64,000 bases of DNA, taken from the NCBI RefSeq assembly GCF_042767895.1, contig NC_091570.1:14236196-14300195 (forward strand), in the 5' to 3' direction. Shown here piece after piece: positions 41,461 through 58,945 of the stretch; position 1 is the stretch's first letter; each line of letters starts with the position of its first letter. A program made the position numbers and the translations under genes. The notes beneath the pieces are model-generated. The model did no database searches. It saw only the letters and a program-made list of their open reading frames with translations, and had not been told where the DNA came from. The stretch comes from Penaeus vannamei (Eukaryota > Arthropoda > Malacostraca > Decapoda > Penaeidae).

Positions 41461-44400
41461 ATATAATTCGCATTCGTGTTCTTAATTGTTCCTCGTGCAA
41501 ACCCATTACTCCCTGGCTGACCTTCTGAAGTAGAGCGAGGGATAAAAACAACGGCAATAATTTACTCCCTGTCTGTGGGTACTCGACAGTATCCCATGGT
41601 GACTGCCTGCCTTAATTACGAAACAATTATACCGTGGCTTACAGACGAAATGACGCTAACAATGCAATCATCATTATATCAACGTCCGCCTCTGGGTGAG
41701 CCTCGGGATAATTAACTCTATTTTCCGAACCTCTTCCCACACGCGCAGACAAATGACCTATGATAATTAAGCCTCAGCTTCCGTGGTCTCATTAACCTCA
41801 CTAATCCATTTGGAAATACGTATTCCTTCTATGATTCCTATTCCCAATTTCTTCCACGCGCCGAATACGACATCCCCGCCGGTACACAAAAAAAGGCAAT
41901 AATAAACAAATAAACAGACGAAGGAGAATCCCAGCGCTTAAATTCCCTTCCACCACAATGCAAAAACAAGACACAAGCGCCTCCCATTGCCGGTCGCGGT
42001 CGCAAACCACAGGTAGCCGAGGCCTCCCGGAGGACCGACAATCAACGCGGCAAGTTAAACCCCAACGCTAACAAGACGCGGTGTTTCATTAACTCTCAAC
42101 TAACAGCATCAAGAAGCCATGGGTTGACGCCGTCTAATCCTTTCTATCTAATCGCAGCCTCTCCGGCCAAAAAACGCGCCAATCTCCTCTCTCAAAAAGT
42201 AATGGTTATATAATGATTTTTGAATCTGAATTTGAAAGGAGTGAATCATTCCCGCGCCCTGATGGCAAAACCGATAAGCCGATAATAAAAGTGTTACCTT
42301 CCCGGTGATAAATGAGTAGCTAATTTATCCATTTTCATAAATTTGGCGATGTCGAGCTCGTTCCGGGACAAACTCGACCCACGATAATTAACTCGATTAA
42401 ATTCTTCGCGAGCGGACTCTTCACAAATGTTGAATTCCCAATTCAATTAACACGGCAAATACGTGGAAGAAAAATAAATAATAAATCAAGAGTAATTTGC
42501 AACGTAATTTAAGCGATTCCACTCCCACCTGGCCAGGGAGAATCGGACAAAAAGTAATCCTTTCTCTCACAAGCAGATCATTCGCCGCAACCTTTAGGGG
42601 AGAAACATAAATCTTGTTGACAATGAAACTGCCAAGCAAGAAGAACGGCGCCTTGGAACAAAGGGACAAGACCGGCTCCGGCGCATCTTCCTCGAGATTT
42701 GCGGCCCAGACCTAATCACGCGACTCACCTCTGAAAATTGCAGCGGAGAAGGAAGGAATATCAACCGCAAAATGGCAATAATAACGGCACGAGCAAACAG
42801 AAATAACTGCCAAATTTCGATCGATTCCCACTTCGTAAAATTAAGCGCAACAAAATTTCGACAAGATCATAAAAAATGGGGTTGTACAATGCTCTTCCTT
42901 CTGACCTGAGTTGTGAGTGGTCTTTGGGACTGGCAAGTGTGAAGCTCAAGATCAATCTTCGTTTGGCTTTTGTTCTGTTTAATATTCATGTAGCTATATC
43001 GACCTTGCCATAATTACATGCACATGTGCGAGATAACTTCGAACAAGCAAGAGAAAAGCCGAATGGTTTAAACGGGAAAAGTCACTAAAGGACCTCTGAA
43101 ATGAAGCAATTTTCGACCAAAATGATGAAGCTCTTAAATCGCTTAATGGAATGACAAAGATATGAGAAAAAGGTGCATGAGAGGCATAAGTTACTCGACG
43201 TTTAGACGCCAGCAGTGAAAGGGAAAGCGTGCCCTGCGGAGCGACACAGTACGCCAGTGAACGCTAAAATTCCTGAGGAAAAAATCGCCAGAATGATTCC
43301 ACACTTTCAGTCATGGCGATAACTTGTTACTTTCTAATATCATTCCCACGAAATGAAAAAGACGAGACAACCGCCTTGGCTAATCAATGAAGATGAGTGT
43401 CATGGTGGCGAAGCGTGAGGTTTGAGGCGAGCCCGGGTGAGAGCGATTCCACACCCGTCAGACGCGGCGGGCGGTCACGGTGGGCAAATATGTTGACGAG
43501 GAAGCAATGATTGCCTTTCGTGACCGGCCGATGGTCAGGGCCGCCGGCAGGACGAGCGCCGTCCATCATGGCATCAGTGCCAAGTCGGCTCCAACGCCCC
43601 TCCATTATCCTGACATGCTACAAAGGCAAGGAGACTTCTGCCTGGAATAAATATGAACCCAAAGTGAAAATAACATTATTCCTGTTTTCGATCGGACTGA
43701 TATTGCCCTTAAAAAGAAAGGCTTAAAATGAAAATTCTGGATTTAATCTAATCCATTCTTTCCAATTCCCCCCCTTACTCCCTCGTGTTTCACCCAAAAC
43801 TATTTCCTCCAATCTCGACTACAAACGCCCGCAACATCCCGAAGTTACATGAAAGTGGAAGGCGCCGACCAAACAGAATTTCCCCGATCTTCCACCGCTT
43901 CTCTTGCTGTACTTCCGACAACTTTTCACTCAGTCGCTGCAGCTCCACCCAGTCTTAATTCGCATGGTAGCATTCCCTAAGCTGCTCATAACTGGACCTA
44001 AAATTCAAGACTACTGTACCACTCTTCGCATACGCAAGTGCCTGGTGCTAACAAACCATGCTATTAACTGCTCACTATACTATGACCTTTCCACTTCTAG
44101 GCTTCCGTGTGGAATTAGAAGACGGTGATATCTTATCATCAGAACAAGCGCATCTACAAAAGGAGACACGCAAATACAAACACGAACTTACTATCATTGC
44201 CTGTTAGAAATTCAAAATAATACATTTTCGAGCATATCCAACCAGCTCTCCGGGCTTCAAATGAACACTGGATAATTATTTTCCGTCCTACTCGTATCGC
44301 TGATGAATCTATAACAAAATCAACTGGGATTCTCCAATTTGAAGGACACGCTGTAATGGATCAATTATAATGATAATTGTTCACTGGAAGGCCTACGATC

Positions 44401-44560
44401 TGGCTCGCATCTGTCCCTGGCAGTTGGAATATGGGTTCTCGTGTATTTAATAACAACTATTCGTCCCTACCCGTTAGTAATCACCTTTGCAATCCGTGGG
44501 GCAGAGAAGGTACAGGCGGGAATCGACCTGCAAATAAAACCAACTACGGCGCAGGTTAAA
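41461..44560. other. Microsatellite-free block rich in TAATTA/ATTA words
   Basis: About 3.1 kb with no tandem repeat, unusual here. TAATTA-type words recur (near 41710, 41764 and 42387). The 12-mer GATAATTAACTC occurs at 41707 and 42383, and GTTTAATATTCATG at 42977-42990. Composition and motif density resemble conserved non-coding enhancers of developmental genes. Open frames are short and unconvincing. Function is inferred. Confidence 0.35.
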
Positions 44561-46800
44561 GCGGCGAGAGGGGGCGGTGGACCAGCGCCAGGATTCAATA
44601 GGCTGGAAGGGCCGCGAGCCTACTTCTCGGCCCTCCTCTTCATGCCTGTAGGACACCCCGTTCAAGACCGCGCCGAGGGCACCCCTGGAGGAGCGTGGGC
44701 GGAGGATCTTGGCAACACGAGAGAGCATTGTGGATTACATTATGCAAAGCGGATGCGAGTAAATTACGTCGAACGGGAATGGTGGAGGCGAGTGCTGGCT
44801 TCCTGATTGGAAGATAATGAGAGGGGTGAGGAAGAAGGGTGAGGGGGCGAGGGGTTGGGAGAGGGTGGCCAGAGGGGAGAGGGGGGGGGCGGGAGAAAAG
44901 ACCCAGAGAGGAATGTGCATACTAATGACCGAGTTAAATACGCCTCCAGCCAAAGAGCCTTGGAAGTGCGAACCCCCAAGATGCTGGAGGGTAACTCCTG
45001 TTGTGGCACAGTGGGCGGGGCTGAGTCTGAGGGAGTAGATCGAGACAGGGAGAAGGAGCGAGGGAGGGAGGGAGGGAGGGCGAGGGTGGGGGAGGGAAGA
45101 GGGGAGAGGAGTTAGGGTGAGAGTGAAAGGTTAAAGGTCATGCAACCCCCTACGGATACATTCGTAAGTCGGCGGCGGCGGTAACGGCGTCGAGTTGGTA
45201 CATCAAGAATTAAAAGGAGGAAAAAGTGAGCTTAACCACCTCCGCACTCTGCAAAGACGACGACCTCCGCCACTCTAAGGACACCTGAGCGCAGCAGATG
45301 CCCCGGGAGATGCATTGCCAGCCCAGTCATCAGCGCCACTTCGGGTCTGACCGGCTGCTGACGGGTCGCTGCGGCCAGGTGCAGACGCCACCACGCGGGC
45401 CCAGATTCGCTGAATGTCAAGACGATTCGTCAGGCGTAAGCGGTGACATTTGCGCTCCACGTCAACAGCCAACCATAACTTGTGACTAATTATTAAAGTC
45501 TGTGACATCAGACTGCATCTCTCGTTACCGAATGCCATAAGCCGGAAAATTAACTGGATTGAAGATCCTACGTCACAGTATTTCTAGGAAACGGTTGCTC
45601 ATATACGGAAAATTTGTTAAGTTCATTGCTCGATTATAATTTCCTACCTGCGCTTAACATCAAACTCATCTTAGTAGTAGGCAAACACCATTCTACGGCT
45701 GGGGGAATCGTAACATGTGGCCTGACACATCTTTGTCACTCTGAAAAATACATATTCGATCATTCGAGTACCAGATCCACTTCCCGTAGCTGCTCTTCCA
45801 TCTCATCAGTACACTGAATATTATCTGCACCTGTTTGCTCCGTGGCAGATGACACAACGTTAAATATAGGCGCTTGTTACATAGACCCGACCATGGATCT
45901 CGGAGATTAACATATAGTGTTCCTGTTGCATACTTGCTGTCCCATATCACCAGCGACGATTACGACTTAAATAAACAAAAATATCTGAACAACTATGCAT
46001 AGGTCGGTGAGAATTCCACCATTCGTGGTGCAAAAACCACTACAGTTTCGTTTCTCCAATTGAAACTAACAGTACGCGTTAATTGCGAGACCTAATGAAG
46101 CCTGGAAAACAACAAGCACAGCTCCTTCAGCGCCGTAAGGGCAAGAACAATAGGCCTGGAATTATGCGCGCACAAACTGCCTTCAACCTTACGGGTGACA
46201 TTACACAACCGAGAAGGGTTCCTCGAATAAAATCAATACCAAAGATCCTTTAGAGCCGCGACCCACGTCCAACTGCTTCAACCCTAACAATCGCCTATCT
46301 TTGGGAAAGGAGTCGCCATAATTCCCCATACACAGACGCGGATACTTTAATCCAGTTCTCCCAAAGCCCGCGAAACGCCCGACAACATCACTGGCAATAA
46401 GTCTCCGACCGAAACTCTATAATGTTCACCAGAACCCCCTGTAAAACCCTTTGGCTTAAGGTCTCTGCCAAGGTTCTCGAAGACCGCCATCCGATTTAGA
46501 CAGTCCCGGACACCCACCCTTCTCCCCAACCCGATTCCCACCCTCCTCCCCCGACCCAATACTCCTAAATCCATCCAGGCGAACCCAGGAAAATCCACAC
46601 ATCAGATTTAAGGCCCAGCGAACGAAAAAATCCGGGAAGATGCACAAGTACAAAGGCTGGATCAATGCTCTAAGGTGAAGGGCGAATTCTCCTTCGTCTT
46701 GGCGTTGTACCTGAACACCCCGGCAGGACGACGCTCGGTTCTGGGACAACACATGCACCTCGACAACACCGCTGCGTTTCCCCGGCTACAAATACTGGCT
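44561..46800. other. Non-coding sequence with purine patches
   Basis: G/A-rich at 44815-44900 and 45050-45115. The rest is mixed. Open frames on both strands have no recognisable family. Confidence 0.45.
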
Positions 46801-48800
<2,000 letters not shown>

Positions 48801-48821
48801 AGAGACCATAGAGGGTGAGGA

Positions 48822-49354
<533 letters not shown>

Positions 49355-49400
49355 TGCGCGACCCACTGAGGAAGACTGAAAGAGACGTAGACAGAGTAAG

Positions 49401-49403
<3 letters not shown>

Positions 49404-49431
<28 letters not shown>
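49404..49431. repeat. A28 homopolymer
   Basis: Twenty-eight consecutive A, about 50 bases right of the (GA)n array. It could be a retroposon tail, but no element body or target duplication is visible beside it. Confidence 0.93.
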
Positions 49432-50060
<629 letters not shown>

Positions 50061-50900
50061 TACGTGTGTATATGTGTGCGTGTGTATATGTGCGTGTGTC
50101 TGTGTGGATGCGTGCATGCGTGGCTGTTTGTGCACGTCTGTATGTGTGTGTGCGTGCGTCAGTCCATCTTGATTTCTTACATGTGCGTTAGGTTTACACG
50201 CCGTGTGAGCGAGCAAGACGACGTCATTTAACACCAACGTGATGCTCTGTTATGTTTGAGTCATCTCGCAGAACTCGGTGCAGTCTTTTGGCTAGGCCTT
50301 ATTTTTGCAATGCAAAACCCACATAATTTGAATACCTCCGCTGACCGGAAACACGAAACCGTGCCTGAACACTATTCTTCATCTCCTGAGTTTATGAAAA
50401 GCGAGAGAAACTGAATATCTTCCCCAATATGTTGGCTATAAGAGGAGAGGCTTTTTAAACATGAGCTCTGTCAATAACCGAGAGAGAAAGGTCATAATGC
50501 ACAGAGTTCCTTTTCATCAGTAAGGACCGTCGAGCCTCGGACTCAAAGGGCTGCGGATGCCACGCACGTGAACCACACACATTCCCACACAGACACGAAC
50601 AAGAACGCAGGGCTCATACAGCTGTTAAAACCTTACAAAACGCCTGTGACTCTGTGCGCTCTAAGAGAGTCTGCATCCTACTCCCTACACGGCGTATCAA
50701 CGGATGGCACTGACGCGGCACATCTCCAAAAACATTAAAGAATGCTACACAATGTAACGCTCAAGGGCGCGAGCACAAAATGTCTGGAAGAATAAGCGTA
50801 TCTTTGAATAGGGTGAGGGAGGCACCCCCTCGCTCTCGTAAGACTGCACGGAGATGCCACCTTCCCGATTTTTTTGTTCTCTTTCCTCCTCCTCTCCTCT
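50061..50900. other. Non-coding sequence
   Basis: Mixed sequence without recognisable genes or elements. Confidence 0.5.
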
Positions 50901-51012
50901 TCTCCAGATCTGCCTCTTCTTCTCTCTAGATCTGCCCTTCTTCTCCCCAGATCTGCCTCTCCTTCTCTCCAGATCTCCCCCTTCTTTTCTCTATATCTGC
51001 CTCTTCTTCTCT
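50901..51012. repeat. 22-bp pyrimidine-rich minisatellite, about five units
   Basis: AGATCTGCC-type words start at 50906, 50928, 50949 and 50971, with a diverged copy at 50992, so the period is 21-22 bases. Spacers are CTTCTTCTCTCC-like. Confidence 0.9.
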
Positions 51013-51280
51013 CCTTCCCTCACCCCCTTCCTTCAACAAACATGGAAAAAGGGGAAAGTGTAACTTATCTACAACGGCGGTCTTTGCAGATGGAAAGGCG
51101 GAAGATACCGAGAAGGAAAATCAGGTCCTGCTCGTAACATCTGTTATATATCAGATCCCATCGTGTTGCTATTAGCCGTATCCAGCGAGAGGAGGGAGAG
51201 AAGAGGAAATAACTAACAGGGGTGGACTGACGCACCGGCCACGAATTCGTATGTCTCTTCAAGGAGAAATGGGAGGGGAA
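51013..51280. other. Non-coding sequence
   Basis: Short unique interval between two minisatellites, with nothing recognisable. Confidence 0.5.
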
Positions 51281-51665
51281 ATGGGTGAAGGGGGGGGGAG
51301 GTGGGTGTTGGGGGGAGATGGGTGTAGGGGGGAGATGGGTGTAGGGGGGAGATGGGTGTAAGGGGGAGGTGGGTGTAGGGGGGAGGTGGGTGTAGGGGGG
51401 AGGTGGGTGTAGGGGGGAGGTGGGTGTAGGGGGGAGGTGGGTGTAGGGGGGAGGTGGGTGTCGGGGGGAGGTGGGTGTAGGGGGGAGGTGGGTGTAGGGG
51501 GGAGGTGGGTGTAGGGGCGTCGGGGAAGGGGGAGGGGGAGGTGGGTGTAGGGGCGTCGGGGAAGGGGGTGGGGGAGGTGGGTGTAGGGGCGTCGGGGAAG
51601 GGGGAGGTAGGGGTAGGGGAGGTGGGTGAAGGGGCGTCGGGGGAAAGGGAGGGGGAGATGGGGGA
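51281..51665. repeat. G-rich 17-bp minisatellite passing into a 36-bp unit
   Basis: A 17-base unit GGGGGGAGGTGGGTGTA (or GAGATGGG variant) is repeated about 14 times to 51513. From 51514 a 36-base unit appears (GGGGCGTCGGGG starting at 51514, 51550, 51586 and 51631). It equals the 17-mer plus about 19 new bases. The plus strand satisfies G-quadruplex spacing throughout. Confidence 0.95.
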
Positions 51666-52139
51666 AGGAGTAAAGGGGCGACAGGGGGGGGGTGTCTGTC
51701 GTGGATGGTGATGAGGTATTCATCTTTCGAGTAAGGTCAACAGGGGGAAAGGGGGGGAGGGAGGGGGGGATACTGAAGAGATGGAGGATTAGGAGCAAAA
51801 GGGAAAGGAGAAGGGATAATCACGGCCGGGGGAGAGAGACGCGACGGAAACTATAGATAAATGACAGAGACGGCGAGGAAAAGTGGAAGGGAAAAGGAGG
51901 AGCCAGGAAAGACGAATGAAAAGAAGGCGAAAGGAGATAGGATAGACAGACAGGCAAGAAGGAAAATAGACAGGAAAGGAGGGGCAAACGATAAAGGAAA
52001 AACAAGTGGTAAGGATCGCGGGAGAATGGAAAACGAAAAGAAAACTGGATATCAAGCTTCCTTCGCACATACCATTCGCCACCACACCTCACGCCCTCTC
52101 TTCCCCCGCCCTTGCCATCTTTTGTTTTTCCTCCCTTCG
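51666..52139. other. Purine-rich non-coding sequence
   Basis: G/A-rich to about 52040 without a stable period. No gene recognised. Confidence 0.5.
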
Positions 52140-52225
52140 CTCCCTTTGCTAAAAAACACCGCAACCCACTTCCATATGCAGACATCCCTGGGTTCGACCG
52201 CAGAATTCCTCCTGCAGCAGTACGT
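52140..52225 (+). mobile_element. Possible degenerate tRNA-like / SINE fragment
   Basis: GGGTTCGACCGC (52190-52201) resembles a B box and T-arm. It is preceded by CTTCCATATGCAGACATCCC, which resembles an anticodon-arm and variable-region string of tRNA-derived repeats. The D-arm/A-box part is poor and no full cloverleaf forms by eye, so it is not a functional tRNA. Chance is possible. Confidence 0.2.
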
Positions 52226-53800
52226 ATGACTAACGTAGGAACCGCCACTTCCTAGAATAACAACACAAGGGGCGCGATGAAGTCCTGTAGTCCGGGGGAA
52301 ATCAATAATCCCAAACTCCCGCGTTCAGAACAGTTTGCGTTCTTATTCATCTAGGAACCCGCGCCGGCCAGCGGGGAGAGGGCCACGCTACGCCTCCCAC
52401 AACGACGTACCATCGCTTTCCTGGCCAACCGTAAGTAGGTTAAGAGCGACATGGCATCCAGTTCATGGGCGGCTGTGCAGATCGTTCCATGGCGTGCGCA
52501 CCCTTGGGCACTGCAAGGACTTCTGGCCATTTACCTATACAGTAATCCAACTGCCTGTCTTTGTTTCAACTTGTACACACACATCCTCAGACCCGCATTT
52601 CGGGACGCTAATAAATTCACTACGGCGTCTACAAAGGGAAGGGAAAGTACGACTCCCCGAGGCGCTAACAACATGGCCCGCACCACGAGACGTCTCAGGT
52701 GCCAGGTGTTGAATACTACGTCAAATTCCTGGTCACGGGTCCTAATATCATATGACATCACAACGGGTCACAAGTGCAAGGTTGAACGTTCGGGTCTGGG
52801 GCTGGGCACGTTCCCCCCTCTCGTGTTAGGGCGGGACTATCTCGGCCTTTTAAAGCTGACGAATGTGTGGGGAAAACACAAGCCTAACAATAAAAACACT
52901 CGACGTTATTTGCACGCACTGCTAACGGCGGGCAACATACGTCCTAATAACCCTGATTAGTGGACTGTACAAGTCATTTAACAAAGAGGCGACATGGGAA
53001 TGTGGAATTACTCAATAAAGAACTGCATTTCTATTAATCTCTTCATTGCACTAACAACTCCAATTTATCAATTTCCAATCGTTCGCTTCGCAGCAGCACG
53101 CCAAAGTACAATTCCCAGCTCATATGGAACTTTTTAACCGTTTATCTGCAATGCCCTGAGAAAAAATCCAAATCCAATACACAGCCCGAGGTCGATAGCG
53201 TAGGGTCTAAGTACGATATTATGACTGACTAAATAAAGAATGCCGTTATGCAAATGTTAAATATTATCACGTTGTGTATAACAAGACTGTTAATTACTTC
53301 TCTAAAAAAATAATAAACATGGCGCGCACACACGAAGCGGCCAAAGACAGGGACTATTATGAAGCTGTACATTTTAGCCATCACATATATGTATTTGAAA
53401 GAATTCTTCCGAACAAGCATCTCACACTATAAAAATAATAACAAACTGAATGAAACAACGACCTTCTTAGATTGTGCAAGACAGAGGGAGACCCCATTTT
53501 TAATTGTGGATCCCTTAACCCTTTGATTATGCATGGGCCATTTCTTAACGCGCGGTTCTTAACATACACTCTAAACTTAAACACCGAACGGCATAATCAA
53601 GGACCCGAACTGTTAGCCATACTGCTGTGTTCACATGTGCACCAGAGGCGCGGTAATACCCTGCATTATGCTCTAAATCTTGTTCACATCCCGCCATTGT
53701 GGCCTGAACGCTGCCTCCGTGTTTTATCGTCATGCGAAACGTCGAGGATTACGTTTTTTTATTTACTGGGGAGGAAATAGGAAAACATGATGAGGGAGGT
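52226..53800. other. Unique non-coding sequence
   Basis: Repeat-poor and AT-rich after 52.95 kb. A 169-residue plus frame at 52451-52960 has no recognisable domain, and frames on both strands overlap it. Confidence 0.45.
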
Positions 53801-54920
53801 TGAAATTGAGTGGAAGGGGAGGTAAAGGGGGTTGGAGAGTGGGAGGGAGGGAGGAGGGAGGGAGGAGGGAGGAAACGAGGGTAGGAAGAAGCGTGATGAG
53901 GAGGATGAACAGAAAGGATGGAAGGAGAGGGAGGCGGAGGGATGGACGGGAATGAAAGAATCCGTAAACGAATCAATGAAAGGTGGGAAGAAAGGAAGGA
54001 AAGGAGGAAATATAAAAGAACTGCTTAGAGTGAGAGAAAGACATTTAACGAAATTGTTATGTGAAAAGGCAAAAAGAAAGTGGAAGGGAAAAGCATTCAC
54101 CCAAAACCAAGTTCGCCTAACTGGCTGGAATGATCTTTTCACACTCCTGCTTTAAGCCCGTCCCGTCTAAATATAAAAAAGTTCCCTAATAAAATCAACA
54201 AGCCTCCATCAGAAGAGTGGGTGGTCACTTTTATATGAAAGAGAAAATAATCATGCAAAACCCTGATAAAACTTGAACTGCGGGTACTTTGCATGCGAAG
54301 GTCAGGTAACAAGGTAACGGCCCCTTTTTTCTGAACTTTTCCTGTGACATTTTTTTCCCTTATGGCTAAAGATAACCAGTCGCTACACGCCTGACACACA
54401 TTCTAGAATATTAGGCGTGGGAGACAAAGGAAGACGTGGCGGCCTGTGGGAGATAAATAGGGGGTTGTGGGGGGTAGGGGAGGGGGAGGATGAGCAGGGC
54501 ATGGGGGAAGGAAGGGGAGGGAAGGGGAGGGGAACGGAAGGATGGACAGGCTATGGGGGATAGGGAGGGAGGAGTGGGAGAGGAGGTTGGGAAGGAGAGT
54601 GGAGAGAGATATAGCTGCGAAATTGAGAGGGAGGAGAGGATAGGGGAAGAAGGAACGGTTGGAAAGGGGATAGGTAGGAGAGGGTTGAGTGTATACAGAA
54701 CAGGGGAATAGAGGAATGGAAATGACGAGAGAGAGAGAAAGGAGGAACATTGAAGAATGGACGGGAGGGGATGAAGGGATGAGGGAGGAGATGAAGGCGT
54801 AAAGGAAAGGAGATGATGGAGGGGACGGGGGAGTGTGGGGGAAGGTGGGAGGGGAGAGGGAAGGGTGCGGGGCGCGGGGTACGGAGAGAGAGAGAGAGAT
54901 GGAGGAGGCAGCGGCACCAT
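53801..54920. repeat. Intermittent G/A-rich low-complexity sequence
   Basis: Two purine-rich blocks (about 53.80-54.06 and 54.44-54.92 kb) with GGGAGGGAGG and GGGGAAGG words, separated by ordinary sequence. Ser/Pro/Leu minus frames of up to 215 residues are compositional. Confidence 0.75.
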
Positions 54921-56310
<1,390 letters not shown>

Positions 56311-56419
56311 CCGAAACTGTCACACAGCGGTAACCATGCACTCATGTCAATCTCCTGACACCCTTGCAGTATACGTCACCCCGACAAAGAACAGCTCCAT
56401 CGCGGCGAACTCTCATGAC

Positions 56420-56456
56420 ACTCACCTGTTGGGAAGAGAGAAAAAACACAGTTAGT
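56420..56456 (-). promoter_or_regulatory. Candidate recursive splice site RS1 (strong)
   Basis: Minus strand: a perfect TACTAAC branch-point word (56457-56451) precedes TGTGTTTTTTCTCTCTTCCC. That tract leads into AACAG, followed directly by GTGAGT. The junction lies between 56426 and 56425. Branch A to junction is about 26 bases. All elements of a 3' splice site are followed at once by a good 5' splice site. It is the rightmost of the five sites, about 54 kb upstream of the coding exon. Confidence 0.47.
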
Positions 56457-56615
56457 ATTGCCACTCGCAAGCTTTCCAGGGCACCGGAAGCAAGTCTGTT
56501 ATTATCACGTGATATCCACTACCAATTTTCAAAGAATCTAGCACACCTTAATCTTATGCAATATAAAGGAGATTAACCAAGTGGGGAGGGAGAAAGGTGG
56601 GGAATTAAGGTGACT
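56457..56615. other. Non-coding sequence
   Basis: Unique sequence between candidate site RS1 and a GGA-rich tract. No exon recognised. Confidence 0.5.
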
Positions 56616-56625
56616 GGGAGGAAGA

Positions 56626-56657
<32 letters not shown>

Positions 56658-57110
56658 GAGGAGGAGGGAGGGGGAGGAGACGAGGAGGAGGAGGGAGGAG
56701 GAGAGGAGGAGGGAGGGGAGGGGAGAGGAGGGGAGGGGAGAGGGAGGAGGAGGAGGGGAGAGGAGGGGAGAGGAGAAAGAGGAGGGGAGAGGAAGAGGAG
56801 GAGGAGGGGAGAGGAGGAGGAGGAGGAGTAGGTTGAGGTGGAGGAGGAGGTGGAGGAGCGGGGAAGAGGTGGAGGGGAGAGGAGGAGGAGGAGGAGGAGG
56901 AGGATGGAGAGGAGAAGGAGGAGGGGGGAGGGGGGAAGGGGTGGAGGAGGAGGAAGGAGGAGGAAGGGGTGGAGGAGGAGGAGGGGGGGAAGGGGTGGAG
57001 GAGGAGGAGGGGGGAGGAGGAAGAGGAGGAGGAGAAGGAGTTGGAGGAGGAGGAGGGAGGGAGTGAGAGAGGAGAGCGAGCGAGAAAAAGAGAGAGAGAA
57101 AGAGAGAAAC
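56616..57110. repeat. (GGA)n-rich homopurine tract
   Basis: GGA and GGGA words with only isolated pyrimidines (for example C56681 and T56829). One pyrimidine-free run is about 147 bases (56682-56828). The Ser/Pro/Leu minus frame of 184 residues and the Gly/Glu/Arg plus frames are artefacts. Confidence 0.95.
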
Positions 57111-58139
57111 AGAACTTTACATATCAAGTAGCTTCTCCTTTCGCATGTCGTGTTCCAGCCAGCCAGCTCACGAAATACCAGCGCAATCTAGACCTCAAGT
57201 CCAGGAAGCTTACTTCCGTTGCAGGCGAGCTTCCTTTCGCACTGCACGCAATATGTTGCAACCGACACCTTTGCGTCCTTATGCCCAGCCGATGGAATGC
57301 AAGAGGTCAGCGTCTCTTCCTGCCGGGCATCCGAGGGACGCAGAAATACAGAGTTGAAGATCAACAATTACACAATGACCGGCATTGGAACCACTTTTTC
57401 TCGCCCGCGGGCGTGAAGCAGATTAGTTTCACGGTCGATTGCGGGAGCGACCAGGCTGGGTACAGAAATGACTGCGGGATGATAGCCTCAAGCCATTCGC
57501 CGGGCGGGCATCTGGTCAGGACTGGGACGCACGTGCATAGGCGTCTCCCCTGAACGCGTCCTGCCAGCGCACCGGGAGAAATCCCCGAGCACAATACTGC
57601 AAAAGGAGTCCGGCACGAGAACCACATCCGGGCCCCGCGGCGGTGTCGACATCACCGCCACCACCTCCAGCGCCGCCATCGCAGCAATCGCCTTCTCGTG
57701 CACAAACCACAACACCCTCACTACTCTTACTCCTACTACTTATTCCCCTTCTACTTTCCATTCGACTCCTACCTCTCCACCTCCACCTTCATTTCCACTT
57801 CTAATCACACCTTTATCTGCTCAAGCAGCTCCGCTCGATGCCTTCCAACTGACACCGTCGTAATTATACCAACTTTCCATTCCGCCAGCAGTTACCGAGC
57901 ACGGGCGCCGTAACGACCGCCCGCGACCACCCAATCGAGCGGGATCGCGGCAGACGGCCGTCAATCCGGGGCAGAACGACGGAGACTGCCGCCCGACGCG
58001 CGCCCTTCCGCAGCATCGGGATATGGGCCGCGCGGCAGACAGACGGGGAGCCGCAAGAGACATACTTAACCAAAGAGCATGAAGGGCGCAACACATGCGA
58101 CAAGCATGAACAATAAGACGTGGGAAATGTGGGAAGGGA
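57111..58139. other. Mixed to GC-rich non-coding sequence
   Basis: An open plus frame continues from the repeat to 57553, and its non-repeat 140 residues match nothing I recognise. The part 57880-58060 is CpG-rich. No gene called. Confidence 0.4.
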
Positions 58140-58195
58140 GAATGGGAGGGATATCAGAAAGGGAGAGGGAGGGAGAGGGAGAGAGGGATAGAGAT

Positions 58196-58244
<49 letters not shown>

Positions 58245-58290
58245 AGGGGGAGGGAGAGGAGGAAAGGAGAGCGAACGAAGAGTGGAGGGA
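58140..58290. repeat. G/A tract containing (GATA)n and (GA)n
   Basis: TAGA tetramers at about 58197-58228, then GA to 58244, set in G/A-rich sequence. Confidence 0.95.
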
Positions 58291-58510
58291 GCGTGGAGAG
58301 AGGGAGTGGGAGTGGTACGTGGAGTTGCAACTGTAATGGTCGGGATTGCGAGCCCACAATCGGACGTAACTGCTTAGGCTGTTCCATAATGATCAGCTGT
58401 GCCAATCACATGGCTTCATCTAATGAGATCTACCCTATTATTCCGCTGGAAGAGCCTATATACGAATATTTTTTGCTTTTATTTACTATTATTAACATTA
58501 ACATTATCAT
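58291..58510. other. Non-coding sequence
   Basis: Short unique interval, AT-rich at its right end, with no gene recognised. Confidence 0.5.

Positions 58511-58945
<435 letters not shown>

Noticed and set aside
42720..42760. Minus-strand GAG|GTGAGT preceded by a pyrimidine-containing stretch, as a sixth ratchet site
   Set aside because: The acceptor would have to use GAG, or CAG with two extra bases, and the pyrimidine tract is interrupted by GCTGCAA. Too weak to call.
52140..52225. Functional tRNA gene
   Set aside because: Only the T-arm/B-box side is convincing. The D-arm and acceptor stem do not pair by eye. Listed only as a possible relic.
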